Source of the DNA: Clostridium grantii DSM 8605
GTDB lineage: Bacteria > Bacillota > Clostridia > Clostridiales > Clostridiaceae
Assembly (NCBI RefSeq): GCF_900129965.1
Contig: NZ_FQXM01000006.1
Location: forward strand, 186,001-250,000
Direction of reading: 5' to 3'
DNA length: 64,000 nucleotides
The notes beneath the pieces were generated by a model, which did no database searches, had not been told where the DNA came from, and saw nothing but the letters and a program-made list of their open reading frames with translations. Shown here piece after piece: positions 1-7,927 of the stretch. Positions within the stretch are counted from its first letter, which is position 1; every line of letters starts with the position of its first letter. The translations under genes and the position numbers were made by a program.

Positions 1-1115
1 TTTTATTGTTCTTTACATAAACCCTTGGTACTGAATAACCAGTTCTACAAACTATTTCATAGCTTATTGTCCCAGCTTTCGAAGCCACTTCGTCAATAGA
101 AATGTAATTGTTTTCACTTTTACCAAAAATAATCACTTCATCTTCAATAGATACATCTTCCATATCAGTTACATCCACCATAAACATATTCATACAAATT
201 CTACCCACAATTTTTCTTCGCTGATCATTTATGATAACCTCAGCATTATTACTTAAATTTCTAAATAATCCATCGCTATACCCCAGGTTAATTGTTGCAA
301 CTTTCATATCCTTTTCAGCAATAAAAGTATGTCCGTAACCGATTCCTTCACCTTTTTTTACACTGCCTATACTAGCAATATATGACTTGAATTCCATACA
401 CTCTTTGAGTTTGATGTACTCTTTACTCACTTTGTTTGAAGGATATAATCCATATAGCATTATTCCTTCTCGAACCATATCAAGGTGCATATGCCTAGAA
501 TCTATAATACCTCCACTGTTGCATACATGCTTTGTTCCAACGTTAACATCTTTGCTCTTAAGCATTGCTATTAGATTTCTGAATCTTTGAAATTGAATTT
601 CTACTGCTGTTTTATCAGCACTATCGCTACTGTATAAATGAGTGAATATACCGCATATCTCCAGATTCTTAAACTTACTGATTTTTTCTATGGAAGCCGC
701 ATTATTGAAATCAAACCCCAGCCTGTTCATTCCTGTATTAACTTTTATGTGTACTTTTGTCTTTGAAATTTCATTTAACATTTCTGCTTCTTCTACAGTA
801 CTGATTGTTTGAATAAGATTATTCTCTGCAACTTTCTTAAGTAAGGTTCTTGGTGTATATCCCAGTATAATGATTTCTATGTCTTGAAAATTTTTTCGTA
901 ATCTAAGTGCTTCTATAATTGTGCTGACACATACAATCTTTACACCATTTTCAATCAAAGCCTGCACCACATTTTTTTCACCATGCCCATATGCATCTGA
1001 TTTAACAACAGTAGTCACAACCACATCATTGGCAACCCATTTGCATACTTCTTTGTAATTATGAATTATATTATCAAGGTTAATACTTGCGTAGGTACCT
1101 TTTAATTTTTCCATA
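1..1115 (-). CDS. alr: Alanine racemase, 3' end beyond window
   Basis: PLP-dependent racemase that interconverts L- and D-alanine for peptidoglycan; an action on another amino acid such as serine cannot be excluded. The start is the ATG at 1115, preceded by AAAAGGGGG. About 371 codons are visible and the frame is still open at the window edge, so only the last residues are missing (the family is about 370-390 residues). The motif VKSDAYGHG near residue 38 holds the PLP lysine, and the C-terminal domain shows GRICMNMFMVDVT and EIVCRTGYSVPR, both typical of Alr. Its upstream region is nearly identical to that of the membrane protein gene at 1384-1815, suggesting co-regulation, perhaps by the LuxR protein at 2141-2917. 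Confidence 0.9.
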
Positions 1116-1235
1116 TAAAACCCCCTTTTGATTCCAACAAAATACCGTGATGTTTTTAAGCATGTTATTCGAATTCATGAAGTTCTTTGATTCTTTTATG
1201 TCTTTAAATAAATGATACAACATACAATATACAGT

Positions 1236-1300
1236 TAAAACATTATAAAGTTTTATTATTATCTACTACTAAAGTTGCAATTTTCATTTTTATATCAATT
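1236..1300 (-). promoter_or_regulatory. Duplicated promoter/operator region, copy A (alr)
   Basis: About 59 bases (1241-1299) match 1919-1977 at roughly 54 positions. Read on the minus strand it ends in TATAAT (1242-1247), but 17 bases upstream there is only AGTAGT, a poor -35. Conserved AATTGCAACTT lies further upstream. A good -10 with a poor -35 suggests a promoter that needs an activator. The link to the nearby LuxR protein is inference. Confidence 0.5.
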
Positions 1301-1301
1301 A

Positions 1302-1337
1302 AAAAAGCCTACACTATTGTTTATGTGTAGACTTTTA
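1302..1337 (-). terminator. Rho-independent terminator of the EamA-like gene
   Basis: On the minus strand AGTCTACAC and GTGTAGGCT form a 9-bp stem with one G-U pair, followed by TTTTTT. It lies directly after the gene at 1384-1815 and upstream of the alr promoter region, so alr and the membrane protein gene are probably separate transcripts. Confidence 0.75.
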
Positions 1338-1383
1338 CCTGTTTCTTTATATAAGTTTTTATGGTGAAATCCTCCTACCAAAA

Positions 1384-1815
1384 TTATTTATTATTAATCA
1401 AAACCAAACCAACCATACAACACACAACACCTAGAACTTGTTTCATAGAAAATGTTTCTTTATAAACAAAATATCCTAAAACAATCAAGGCTATACCTAG
1501 TAACATATTACTTACCAAAGAACCAAGACTTATGTTCCACCCTACGCGATACATCAATATATTCCCCAACTCCAATCCGACTATTCCAAAAGCGAATAAA
1601 AATGGCACCCAATTGATAAATTTCGCCTGATTCGGAACATCTGTAAAACCTGCCCCTGCTCTAAAGAAATAGATTACAAAAGAAATCACGGCTGAAATGA
1701 TATACAGTAGCGATAAAAAGAAAAAAGAATCCATTTCTTTGGGAACACTTTTGGCACTAACATGATAAGTAATGTTTGCAAGTACAATAATTAATATTGG
1801 TAAATAATACAACAT
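1384..1815 (-). CDS. Small EamA/SMR-like membrane transporter
   Basis: A 143-residue protein with four predicted membrane segments (about residues 3-20, 33-52, 68-90 and 95-140, the last rich enough to be two short helices). Its size is that of half an EamA (10-helix) transporter or of a small multidrug-resistance protein, so it would have to work as a dimer. The C-terminal part with a GYFVYKE-like segment followed by a hydrophobic helix resembles EamA repeats. The substrate is unknown. Proximity to alr and a shared promoter sequence suggest an amino acid or related metabolite, but this is inference. The start ATG is preceded by GGGGG. Confidence 0.6.
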   Translation of the reverse strand: MLYYLPILIIVLANITYHVSAKSVPKEMDSFFFLSLLYIISAVISFVIYFFRAGAGFTDVPNQAKFINWVPFLFAFGIVGLELGNILMYRVGWNISLGSLVSNMLLGIALIVLGYFVYKETFSMKQVLGVVCCMVGLVLINNK

Positions 1816-1911
1816 AATAATCCCCCCTAGTCTATTTTAGTTCAAATTCTTACTTAATTCAATTGAGTCTTTTCTTCAGCTTAAACAAAATAATACAGCA
1901 TATTATATAAG

Positions 1912-1978
1912 GTTACACCATTATAAAGTTTTATGATTATATACTACTAAAGTTGCAATTTCTATTTTCATATCAATG
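1912..1978 (-). promoter_or_regulatory. Duplicated promoter/operator region, copy B (EamA-like gene)
   Basis: Second copy of the sequence at 1241-1299, about 100 bases before the start of the gene at 1384-1815. It keeps the same TATAAT (minus strand, 1920-1925), the same weak -35 and the AATTGCAACTT block. Differences are scattered single bases, so this is a duplicated regulatory unit, not part of a long repeat. Confidence 0.5.
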
Positions 1979-1989
1979 AGGCCACCCGT

Positions 1990-2025
1990 AAAACTAAATT
2001 ATTTACTTTATTCAAATTTAGTTTT
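1990..2025. repeat. Inverted repeat in the LuxR/EamA divergent region
   Basis: AAAACTAAATT (1990-2000) and AATTTAGTTTT (2015-2025) are exact complements with a 14-base loop. The repeat lies between the two divergent genes and has no U-run typical of a terminator on the side of a coding region. It could be an operator; no function can be assigned from sequence alone. Confidence 0.4.
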
Positions 2026-2140
2026 GTTTCTTGCAATAGATTAATAATGCTGAGAGTGGACTCTTCTTTTGCATATTACTCTATGTTATAATAATTAATA
2101 AAAGGTTTTCAATCTCTTGTTTGATGAAAGGATGTGTATC

Positions 2141-2917
2141 TTGAAGGAATTTAACTATGGTCTTGTTATCATCAACGCTATTGCCAAAAAAATCAATACA
2201 ATTGAACCTGAAACAGATGTTAGAGAAATATTTCTTAAAGAATTGTTAAGCTTGATGGATTATGATTTTGGTGTTTTTGATATATGTGATGTGCATAATG
2301 AAAAAATCTCCTTGGTTGAGCCGGTTGTAAAAAGTAAATATGACAGTGTTTTTGAGCGTTCATTCTTGTTTGATTACGATACTAAATTTGCAGGATTAAG
2401 CTATAGCCGTTGGATTCATAATGAAAAAAAAACCATGATTCTTAGAGATAGTGACCTACTTAATGAATGTATTCGTAAGGAATCAAGATATTATAAAGAA
2501 TATATTAAAACTTATGGATTTGAGCATGTCCTTAATTGTGAATATGCAACTAATGGCTATAATATTGCTTCTCTTACGTTATATCGTAATCACAAAAAAG
2601 ATGATTTTAAAGATAGCGACATCTATTATATGGAACTGCTTTCTACATGCATTATTTATGCTTTAAAAGGAATGGCTTTAATGGAACCAAATTCGGAAGA
2701 TAATAATTTTTTAGACAAATATTCATTGACAAAACGAGAGAAAGAAGTGCTTAACTTTGTTTATGAAAGCAAAAGTAATAGAGAAATTGGTAATATATTA
2801 TTCATTAGTGAAAACACAGTAAAAAAACATTTAAATAATATTTTTCAGAAAATGAATCTTAAAAGCAGACAGAAGTTGATTTCATATCTTCACTTAGAAC
2901 AGTATCGGGAATATTGA
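2141..2917 (+). CDS. LuxR-family transcriptional regulator
   Basis: DNA-binding regulator with a C-terminal LuxR helix-turn-helix: LTKREKEVLNFV, then SNREIGNILFISENTVKKHL and KMNLKSRQKL over the last 60 residues. The roughly 190-residue N-terminal part looks like a small-molecule-binding (GAF-like) domain but I do not recognise a specific family. The frame opens at TTG 2117 and contains ATG 2132; GAAAGGA followed by 8 bases points to TTG 2141 (258 residues) as the real start. It diverges from the EamA-like gene, and the duplicated regulatory sequences before that gene and alr are plausible targets. A TATAAT at 2087-2092 fits its own promoter. Confidence 0.75.
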   Translation: MKEFNYGLVIINAIAKKINTIEPETDVREIFLKELLSLMDYDFGVFDICDVHNEKISLVEPVVKSKYDSVFERSFLFDYDTKFAGLSYSRWIHNEKKTMILRDSDLLNECIRKESRYYKEYIKTYGFEHVLNCEYATNGYNIASLTLYRNHKKDDFKDSDIYYMELLSTCIIYALKGMALMEPNSEDNNFLDKYSLTKREKEVLNFVYESKSNREIGNILFISENTVKKHLNNIFQKMNLKSRQKLISYLHLEQYREY

Positions 2918-2940
2918 AAAAAGAATTGAATTTATCCTGT

Positions 2941-3050
2941 TATATAGGGTTCCCATTGTGAAACTTAATTTATACTTGTTCCAAAAGCTAGACGCATCAA
3001 CTAGTTTTGGACATGTATAAATTAATAGTTCAACTGGGAACCCTATATAG
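2941..3050. repeat. Long palindromic element, copy 1
   Basis: About 110 bases that fold end to end. The outer arms are TATATAGGGTTCCCA and TGGGAACCCTATATA, a second stem is TAATTTATAC / GTATAAATTA, and an inner hairpin is CCAAAAGCTAG / CTAGTTTTGG around the loop ACGCATCAA. The inner core is shared with copies at 3044-3180 and 26212-26344. No transposase is present and I see no target duplication. It may act as a 3' end structure for the LuxR gene, a DNA hairpin element, or a structured RNA. Confidence 0.75.
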
Positions 3051-3180
3051 ACAAACCATACGTAAACTTAATTTATACTTGTACTAAAAACTAGACGTAT
3101 CAACTAGTTTTATAAATCTCCATGTTCCAAGGAATTTTGGACACGTATAAATTTATAGTTGAAGTGGTATGTCTATATAG
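3044..3180. repeat. Long palindromic element, copy 2 (tandem)
   Basis: Starts inside the last TATATAG of copy 1 and ends in CTATATAG. The outer arms, TATAGACA..ACCATA and TGGTATGTCTATA, differ in sequence from copy 1 but still pair. The inner hairpin AAAACTAG / CTAGTTTT keeps the loop ACGTATCAA. Compared with copy 1 it carries an extra arm (CTCC...GGAA region, about 3117-3133), giving a possible three-way junction. Confidence 0.75.
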
Positions 3181-3229
3181 TAGATTTTACGATAAAAGCT
3201 CATATCAAGAATCAGAAAGAAGTATAAAC

Positions 3230-3284
3230 ATAAAAAAGCCAGGCACTTCTAATCATTTTTAGACTAGAAATTCCTGGCTTAACA
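3230..3284 (-). terminator. Terminator of glmS (bidirectional)
   Basis: AAGCCAGG and CCTGGCTT arms plus an inner stem around TCTAGTC / GATTAGA, with T-runs at both ends. It lies just beyond the glmS stop codon and could also end transcription coming from the left. Confidence 0.85.
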
Positions 3285-3308
3285 TTCATTTTTTAAATTA
3301 TATTCAAT

Positions 3309-5135
3309 CTATTCCACCGTTACTGACTTAGCTAAATTTCTTGGTTTATCTACGTCACAACCTTTTTCAACTGCTACATAATATGCAAGTAATTGAAGTG
3401 GAATTACTGAAAGTACTGGTGCTAATATACTTCTTACTTTTGGTATATATATTGTAGTATCTACTGATTTTTGAATTTCTTCATAACCTTCTTTACTTAT
3501 TGCAAGAACGTTAGCTCCTCTTGTAGTAACTTCTTTAATATTACTTACCATTTTTTCAAATAAAGCACTTTGAGTTGTTAAAGCTATAACAGCCGTTCCT
3601 TCTTCTATTAAAGCAATAGTTCCATGCTTTAATTCTCCACCAGCATAAGCTTCTGAGTGTATATAAGAAATTTCTTTTAATTTTAATGAAGCTTCCATAG
3701 CTATAGCAAAGTCTAATCCTCTCCCTAAGAAGAATACATCTTTGTGTTTTGCAACTTCTTTAGCAAACTCTTCTATTGCATCTGTATCACTTAACACTTC
3801 TGCAGTTTTTTCAGATAAATCTAATAATCCTGATTTAATCTTTTCTATTTCTTTTTCTCTAATACTTCCCTTTTGCTCAGCAAAATATAAAGCAATCATA
3901 TATAGTGCAATAAGCATAGTAGTATAAGCTTTAGTAGAAGCAACTGCTATTTCTGGTCCAGCCCAAGTGTATAAAACATCTTCTGCTTCTCTTGCTACTG
4001 AACTTCCAACTACATTTGTTATAGCTAGAACTCTAGCATTCTTTGACTTTGCAAGTCTTACTGCAGCCATTGTATCTGCTGTTTCTCCAGATTGACTTAT
4101 AACAATAAGAAGTGTTTTATCTGTTATGAAAGGATCTCTATATCTAAATTCAGAGGCAATATCAACTTCAACGGGTATTTTAGCCAAGCTTTCAATTACA
4201 TACTTTCCAACCACACCTGCATTATAAGCTGTTCCGCAAGCTACGATATATATTTTATCAATATTTTCTAATTGTTCTTTAGTTATCTTTATACTATCTA
4301 GTTTAATAAGTTCCCCTTTTATAACTCTAGAAGTTAAAGTATCTTTAATTGCCTTTGGTTGTTCATATATTTCTTTTAACATGAAAGTATCATATCCACC
4401 TTTTTCAGCAGCATCAGCATTCCATGTTACATGGAAAACTTCTTTATCTATAACATCCATGTTCTCATCAAATAATTTTATACCATCTTTATCTATTAAA
4501 ACAAATTCATTATCTTCAAGTAAATAAACATCTCTTGTATAATTTAAAACTGCAGGAATATCTGATGCTATAAAAGATTCTTTTTCGCCAATTCCAACTA
4601 TTAATGGGCTATCTTTTCTTACCGCAATCATTTTATCTGGCTCATCTTTGCTAACTACGCCTAATGCATAGCTACCATGCATTTTCTCCACAGCTTTAAT
4701 TACCGCTTCTAATAAATTTCCTTCATAATAGTAATCTACTAATTGAGGAATTACCTCTGTATCAGTTTCAGACTGAAATTTATATCCTTCAGAACTTAAC
4801 CATTCTCTTAACACCATATAATTTTCAATAATTCCATTATGAACTACTGCAATTGTTCCTTTAGTGTTTGTATGAGGATGTGAGTTTCTATCAGATGGTT
4901 CTCCATGAGTAGCCCATCTTGTGTGCCCAATTCCTATTGAACCACTAACTGGATTGCTTTCTAATTGCTCTTCTAAATTAGCTAATCTTCCTTTTCTTTT
5001 TCTAACTGATAATTCACCTTCATTCATAATGGCAATACCAGCAGAATCGTATCCTCTATACTCAAGTTTAGAAAGTCCATCAATCAATACTTTTGTTGCA
5101 TCTTTATTTCCTAAATATCCTACTATTCCACACAT
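3309..5135 (-). CDS. glmS: Glutamine-fructose-6-phosphate aminotransferase
   Basis: Makes glucosamine-6-phosphate from fructose-6-phosphate and glutamine, the first step towards UDP-GlcNAc and the cell wall. The protein has 608 residues, the normal length. MCGIVGYLG places the catalytic cysteine of the class II glutaminase domain at residue 2; HTRWATHG and HNGIIENY follow. Two SIS sugar-isomerase domains fill the C-terminal half (SQSGETADT, VASTKAYT), ending in the usual KSVTVE. It is controlled by the glmS ribozyme immediately upstream. In many Firmicutes glmS and glmM follow cdaA-cdaR; here those two are about 30 kb away. Confidence 0.98.
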   Translation of the reverse strand: MCGIVGYLGNKDATKVLIDGLSKLEYRGYDSAGIAIMNEGELSVRKRKGRLANLEEQLESNPVSGSIGIGHTRWATHGEPSDRNSHPHTNTKGTIAVVHNGIIENYMVLREWLSSEGYKFQSETDTEVIPQLVDYYYEGNLLEAVIKAVEKMHGSYALGVVSKDEPDKMIAVRKDSPLIVGIGEKESFIASDIPAVLNYTRDVYLLEDNEFVLIDKDGIKLFDENMDVIDKEVFHVTWNADAAEKGGYDTFMLKEIYEQPKAIKDTLTSRVIKGELIKLDSIKITKEQLENIDKIYIVACGTAYNAGVVGKYVIESLAKIPVEVDIASEFRYRDPFITDKTLLIVISQSGETADTMAAVRLAKSKNARVLAITNVVGSSVAREAEDVLYTWAGPEIAVASTKAYTTMLIALYMIALYFAEQKGSIREKEIEKIKSGLLDLSEKTAEVLSDTDAIEEFAKEVAKHKDVFFLGRGLDFAIAMEASLKLKEISYIHSEAYAGGELKHGTIALIEEGTAVIALTTQSALFEKMVSNIKEVTTRGANVLAISKEGYEEIQKSVDTTIYIPKVRSILAPVLSVIPLQLLAYYVAVEKGCDVDKPRNLAKSVTVE

Positions 5136-5164
5136 ATTAAATTCTCCCTTTTAATTTTTATTTT

Positions 5165-5332
5165 TAAAAGGAAGCCTGTACTTGGATTCACACTCCATTG
5201 AATTTGTACAAAGAATCACTTCTTTGCTTTGCCAATGTTTATCGATAGTGTTATACCGTGGGGCATCCGCCGAAATTTCGATACTCCCCATCCTCGTCAA
5301 GTAGCACTTTACCCACTACTTCTGGCGCTAAC
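5165..5332 (-). ncRNA. glmS self-cleaving ribozyme/riboswitch
   Basis: On the minus strand the leader begins TTAGCGCCAGAAGT, with the expected cleavage between A and GCGCC at about 5329/5328. GACGAGGATGGGGAGTATCG and GGCGGATGCCCCACGG follow, both hallmarks of the glmS ribozyme core, then the P3-P4 region and the glmS ribosome binding site. In known examples binding of glucosamine-6-phosphate triggers cleavage and mRNA decay, closing a feedback loop on GlmS. Confidence 0.95.
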
Positions 5333-5422
5333 TATAATATATTTAGTTTGTTTATATATGTTAAACCTCCTTTTTTACTTATATCTGAATTTATAATCTA
5401 GTACATGCTTCTTATAACTTAT

Positions 5423-5451
5423 ATATTATATTATACGTAAAAAACTGTCAA
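5423..5451 (-). promoter_or_regulatory. glmS promoter
   Basis: TTGACA (5446-5451) is followed after 17 bases by TAATAT (5423-5428); TATAAT at 15-base spacing is an alternative -10. It lies about 90 bases before the ribozyme. Confidence 0.6.
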
Positions 5452-5596
5452 TTGCTTATATTTTCTTTTATTTATTTTAAATTATAACAATTTCTTTATA
5501 AATCTAGTATTTTGAATGTACCTAGTTTTTTTAGCAAAGAAAAACATCTATATATTTTACAACTCCTTAATCTTTGGCAAGAAATTTCCGGAATAT

Positions 5597-5632
5597 AAAA
5601 GGGCGGGCCTGGAAACCCGCCCCTACAATATT
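5597..5632 (-). terminator. GC-rich REP-like palindrome, probable glmM terminator
   Basis: GGGCGGG (5601-5607) pairs with CCCGCCC (5616-5622), and on the minus strand TTTT follows. It sits just beyond the glmM stop, so it can serve as its terminator. Its composition is strikingly GC-rich for this AT-rich region. The flanking CCTACAATATT recalls dispersed palindromes of the type TAGGGGCGGGTTT seen in several bacterial genomes. Confidence 0.6.
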
Positions 5633-5663
5633 TGGGTACGTTTAAAATTTTATGGAAGGCTTT

Positions 5664-7013
5664 TTAATTAATTGCTTTTAATTCTATTAATTTAGCTAAA
5701 TTCTTCGCTAACTGTTCTAGTTCATATTGATTTTCGCCTTCAAGCATTACTCTAACTAAAGGTTCTGTTCCTGATGGTCTTATAAGGACTCTTCCTTTAC
5801 CTTCAAGTTTCTTTTCAATAATATTAATTTCACTAACAATATCTTTGTCTACTTCATGAATATTCTTTTTATCATTAGGAACAGTTGCATTAACTAAAAC
5901 TTGAGGCAATTTTTTCATTATTGACGCTAATTCCGAAAACTTTTTACCGCTTTTTTTAATAACAGCCGCAATTTGTAGGCCAGTAACAAGTCCATCTCCA
6001 GTAGTATTATAATCTAGAAAAATAACATGTCCTGATTGCTCTCCACCTAATTTATAGCCTTTATCTATCATTTCTTCAAGAACATATCTATCCCCAACTT
6101 TTGTTTGAATAGTTTTTATATTCTCTTTATCTAATGCCATAAATAATCCCAAATTACTCATTACTGTCAAAACTATAACATCGTCTTTAAGTAATCCCTT
6201 ATCCTTCATGTATTTACCACATATAGCCATGATATAATCACCATCTATAAGGTTACCTTTTTCATCTACAGCAAGGCATCTATCCGCATCTCCATCAAAT
6301 GCAAGTCCTAAATGACATTTTTTACGAACGACGTAGTCCATTAATTCTTCTGGATGAGTTGAACCGCAATTTTTATTAATATTAACTCCATCTGGGTCAT
6401 TATTTATTACAACTACTTCTGCTCCAAGTTGTCTAAAAGTATCAACTGCTGTTTGGTAAGAAGCTCCATTAGCGCAATCAAGTGCAATCTTTAAACCATT
6501 CAATTTAATATCAATAGTTGATTTAGCAAAATTAATATAATCTTCTATTGCAGATTCTTCCATTATTTTATTACCAACGGCTCCTCCAATAGGGTTAGGA
6601 ACTCCTTTAAATCCATTTTCAATTATGGATTGAATTTTATCCTCTATTTCATCCTTTAATTTATATCCATTACCATCAAAGAATTTTATGCCGTTATATT
6701 CTACAGGATTATGTGATGCTGAAATCATTACCCCTGCATCTGCATTATATTCCCTAGTTAAATAAGCTATGGCTGGTGTAGGAATAATTCCTAAACATAC
6801 TGCTTCTGCTCCTACTGAAAGAATTCCTGCAACTAGTGCTGATTCTAACATATCTCCTGATATTCTTGTATCCATACCTACTAAAATTTTTGGTTTATGT
6901 GTTCCTTCTGTCAACGCAAAAGCCCCTGCTCTTCCTAAACTATATGCAAGTTCTGGTGTCAATTCTACGTTAGCAATTCCTCTAACCCCATCTGTACCGA
7001 ATAATCTTCCCAT
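5664..7013 (-). CDS. glmM: Phosphoglucosamine mutase
   Basis: Converts glucosamine-6-phosphate to glucosamine-1-phosphate, using the GlmS product. The start is the ATG of MGRLFGTDG at 7013, preceded by GAGAGG; an upstream in-frame extension to 7046 lacks a ribosome binding site. The protein has 449 residues, the usual length. The active-site phosphoserine is in ISASHNP (about residue 100), the Mg loop is DGDADRC (about 240), and the phosphate-binding loop RPSGTEPLVRV is near the C-terminus. It has its own promoter at 7051-7079, so it need not be co-transcribed with glmS. Confidence 0.97.
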   Translation of the reverse strand: MGRLFGTDGVRGIANVELTPELAYSLGRAGAFALTEGTHKPKILVGMDTRISGDMLESALVAGILSVGAEAVCLGIIPTPAIAYLTREYNADAGVMISASHNPVEYNGIKFFDGNGYKLKDEIEDKIQSIIENGFKGVPNPIGGAVGNKIMEESAIEDYINFAKSTIDIKLNGLKIALDCANGASYQTAVDTFRQLGAEVVVINNDPDGVNINKNCGSTHPEELMDYVVRKKCHLGLAFDGDADRCLAVDEKGNLIDGDYIMAICGKYMKDKGLLKDDVIVLTVMSNLGLFMALDKENIKTIQTKVGDRYVLEEMIDKGYKLGGEQSGHVIFLDYNTTGDGLVTGLQIAAVIKKSGKKFSELASIMKKLPQVLVNATVPNDKKNIHEVDKDIVSEINIIEKKLEGKGRVLIRPSGTEPLVRVMLEGENQYELEQLAKNLAKLIELKAIN

Positions 7014-7050
7014 GAATTTACCTCTCTTTGTATAAATTTTACACAAGAAA

Positions 7051-7079
7051 ATTATAATATACTTTTAAGTTTATAACAA
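7051..7079 (-). promoter_or_regulatory. glmM promoter
   Basis: TTGTTA (7074-7079), a 17-base spacer and a perfect TATAAT (7051-7056), about 40 bases before the glmM start codon. A weak stem followed by TTTTTT at about 7098-7124 (minus strand) may end the eut transcript just upstream. Confidence 0.6.
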
Positions 7080-7145
7080 TGGTTAATTGGAAATTAAAAA
7101 ACTCGGCTAACAAGCAGTTAAATGTTATTTTAAATTTACTATTTA

Positions 7146-7916
7146 TTATATCTTCAATTCAATTCCGCTTTTCTCTTGTTCCATCATTATTTCAATTAAA
7201 TCTACAATTTGAGCCCCTGCCTCTACAGCTGGTGTTCCATTTTTATGAATATTAGAAATTACCGTTCTTTGAGATTCTGGTTTAAGAGTACTTGCTTCAA
7301 AACCCATGTATGAACTCATACTTTCTCCCGTTGCAAGTCCTGGTCTTTCTCCAACAAGCAATATTGTAACCTTTGCATTTAAAGCTTCACTTATTCTATC
7401 CATAGTTGCTACTCTACCAAACTTCACAAATATTGGAGTTCCAAGTTTAAGTCCTTTAGCTTTTACTTCATCAACAATTATTGGATAAATATTACTTAAG
7501 TTTGCATTTATGGCATGAGCACTAAGTCCATCAGTAGCTATAATCTGAACATCCACATCATGTATGCACTTGTTTTTTATAACTTCTATAGTTTCCTCAG
7601 AAAACATTCTTCCTAAATCTGGTCTTGTAATGTACTGTTCTTTATCTTCTATAAGCGTTTGTACCTTAAAAAATTCTAATTCATCTATAACACTTTCATC
7701 AATAAAAGACCAAACCGCATCCATAGCAACAGCATGATCTGCTCTGAATTTTAAAAGAGTCTCAGTTTTATATCTATCTCCTGCTCTTCCTATACAGATT
7801 CTAGAATTAGTAGTCTTCTTTAATCTTCTACAAACTTCACTGTCATGGGGATTATCCACCAAAACTTTTTCTGTGTAGTCAATAAGTGATATATCCTCAA
7901 TAAATTCTTTTTCCAT
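7146..7916 (-). CDS. eutC: Ethanolamine ammonia-lyase small subunit
   Basis: Small subunit of the adenosylcobalamin-dependent lyase that splits ethanolamine into acetaldehyde and ammonia. The 256-residue protein starts at ATG 7916, placed 8 bases after GGAG; GTG 7925 overlaps that site and is less likely. Family segments visible are SRICIGRAGDRY near residue 40, LRFRADHAVAMDAVW-like sequence around 60-75, and the C-terminal LVGERPGLATGESMSSYMGF region that helps hold the cobalamin. It is the last gene of the eut operon, directly after eutB. Confidence 0.95.
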   Translation of the reverse strand: MEKEFIEDISLIDYTEKVLVDNPHDSEVCRRLKKTTNSRICIGRAGDRYKTETLLKFRADHAVAMDAVWSFIDESVIDELEFFKVQTLIEDKEQYITRPDLGRMFSEETIEVIKNKCIHDVDVQIIATDGLSAHAINANLSNIYPIIVDEVKAKGLKLGTPIFVKFGRVATMDRISEALNAKVTILLVGERPGLATGESMSSYMGFEASTLKPESQRTVISNIHKNGTPAVEAGAQIVDLIEIMMEQEKSGIELKI

Positions 7917-7927
7917 AAAATCCACTC

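Noticed and set aside
5355..5380. AAAGGAGG upstream of the glmS ribozyme as a start of a leader peptide
   Set aside because: No ATG, GTG or TTG follows at usable spacing and the next sequence is the ribozyme itself.
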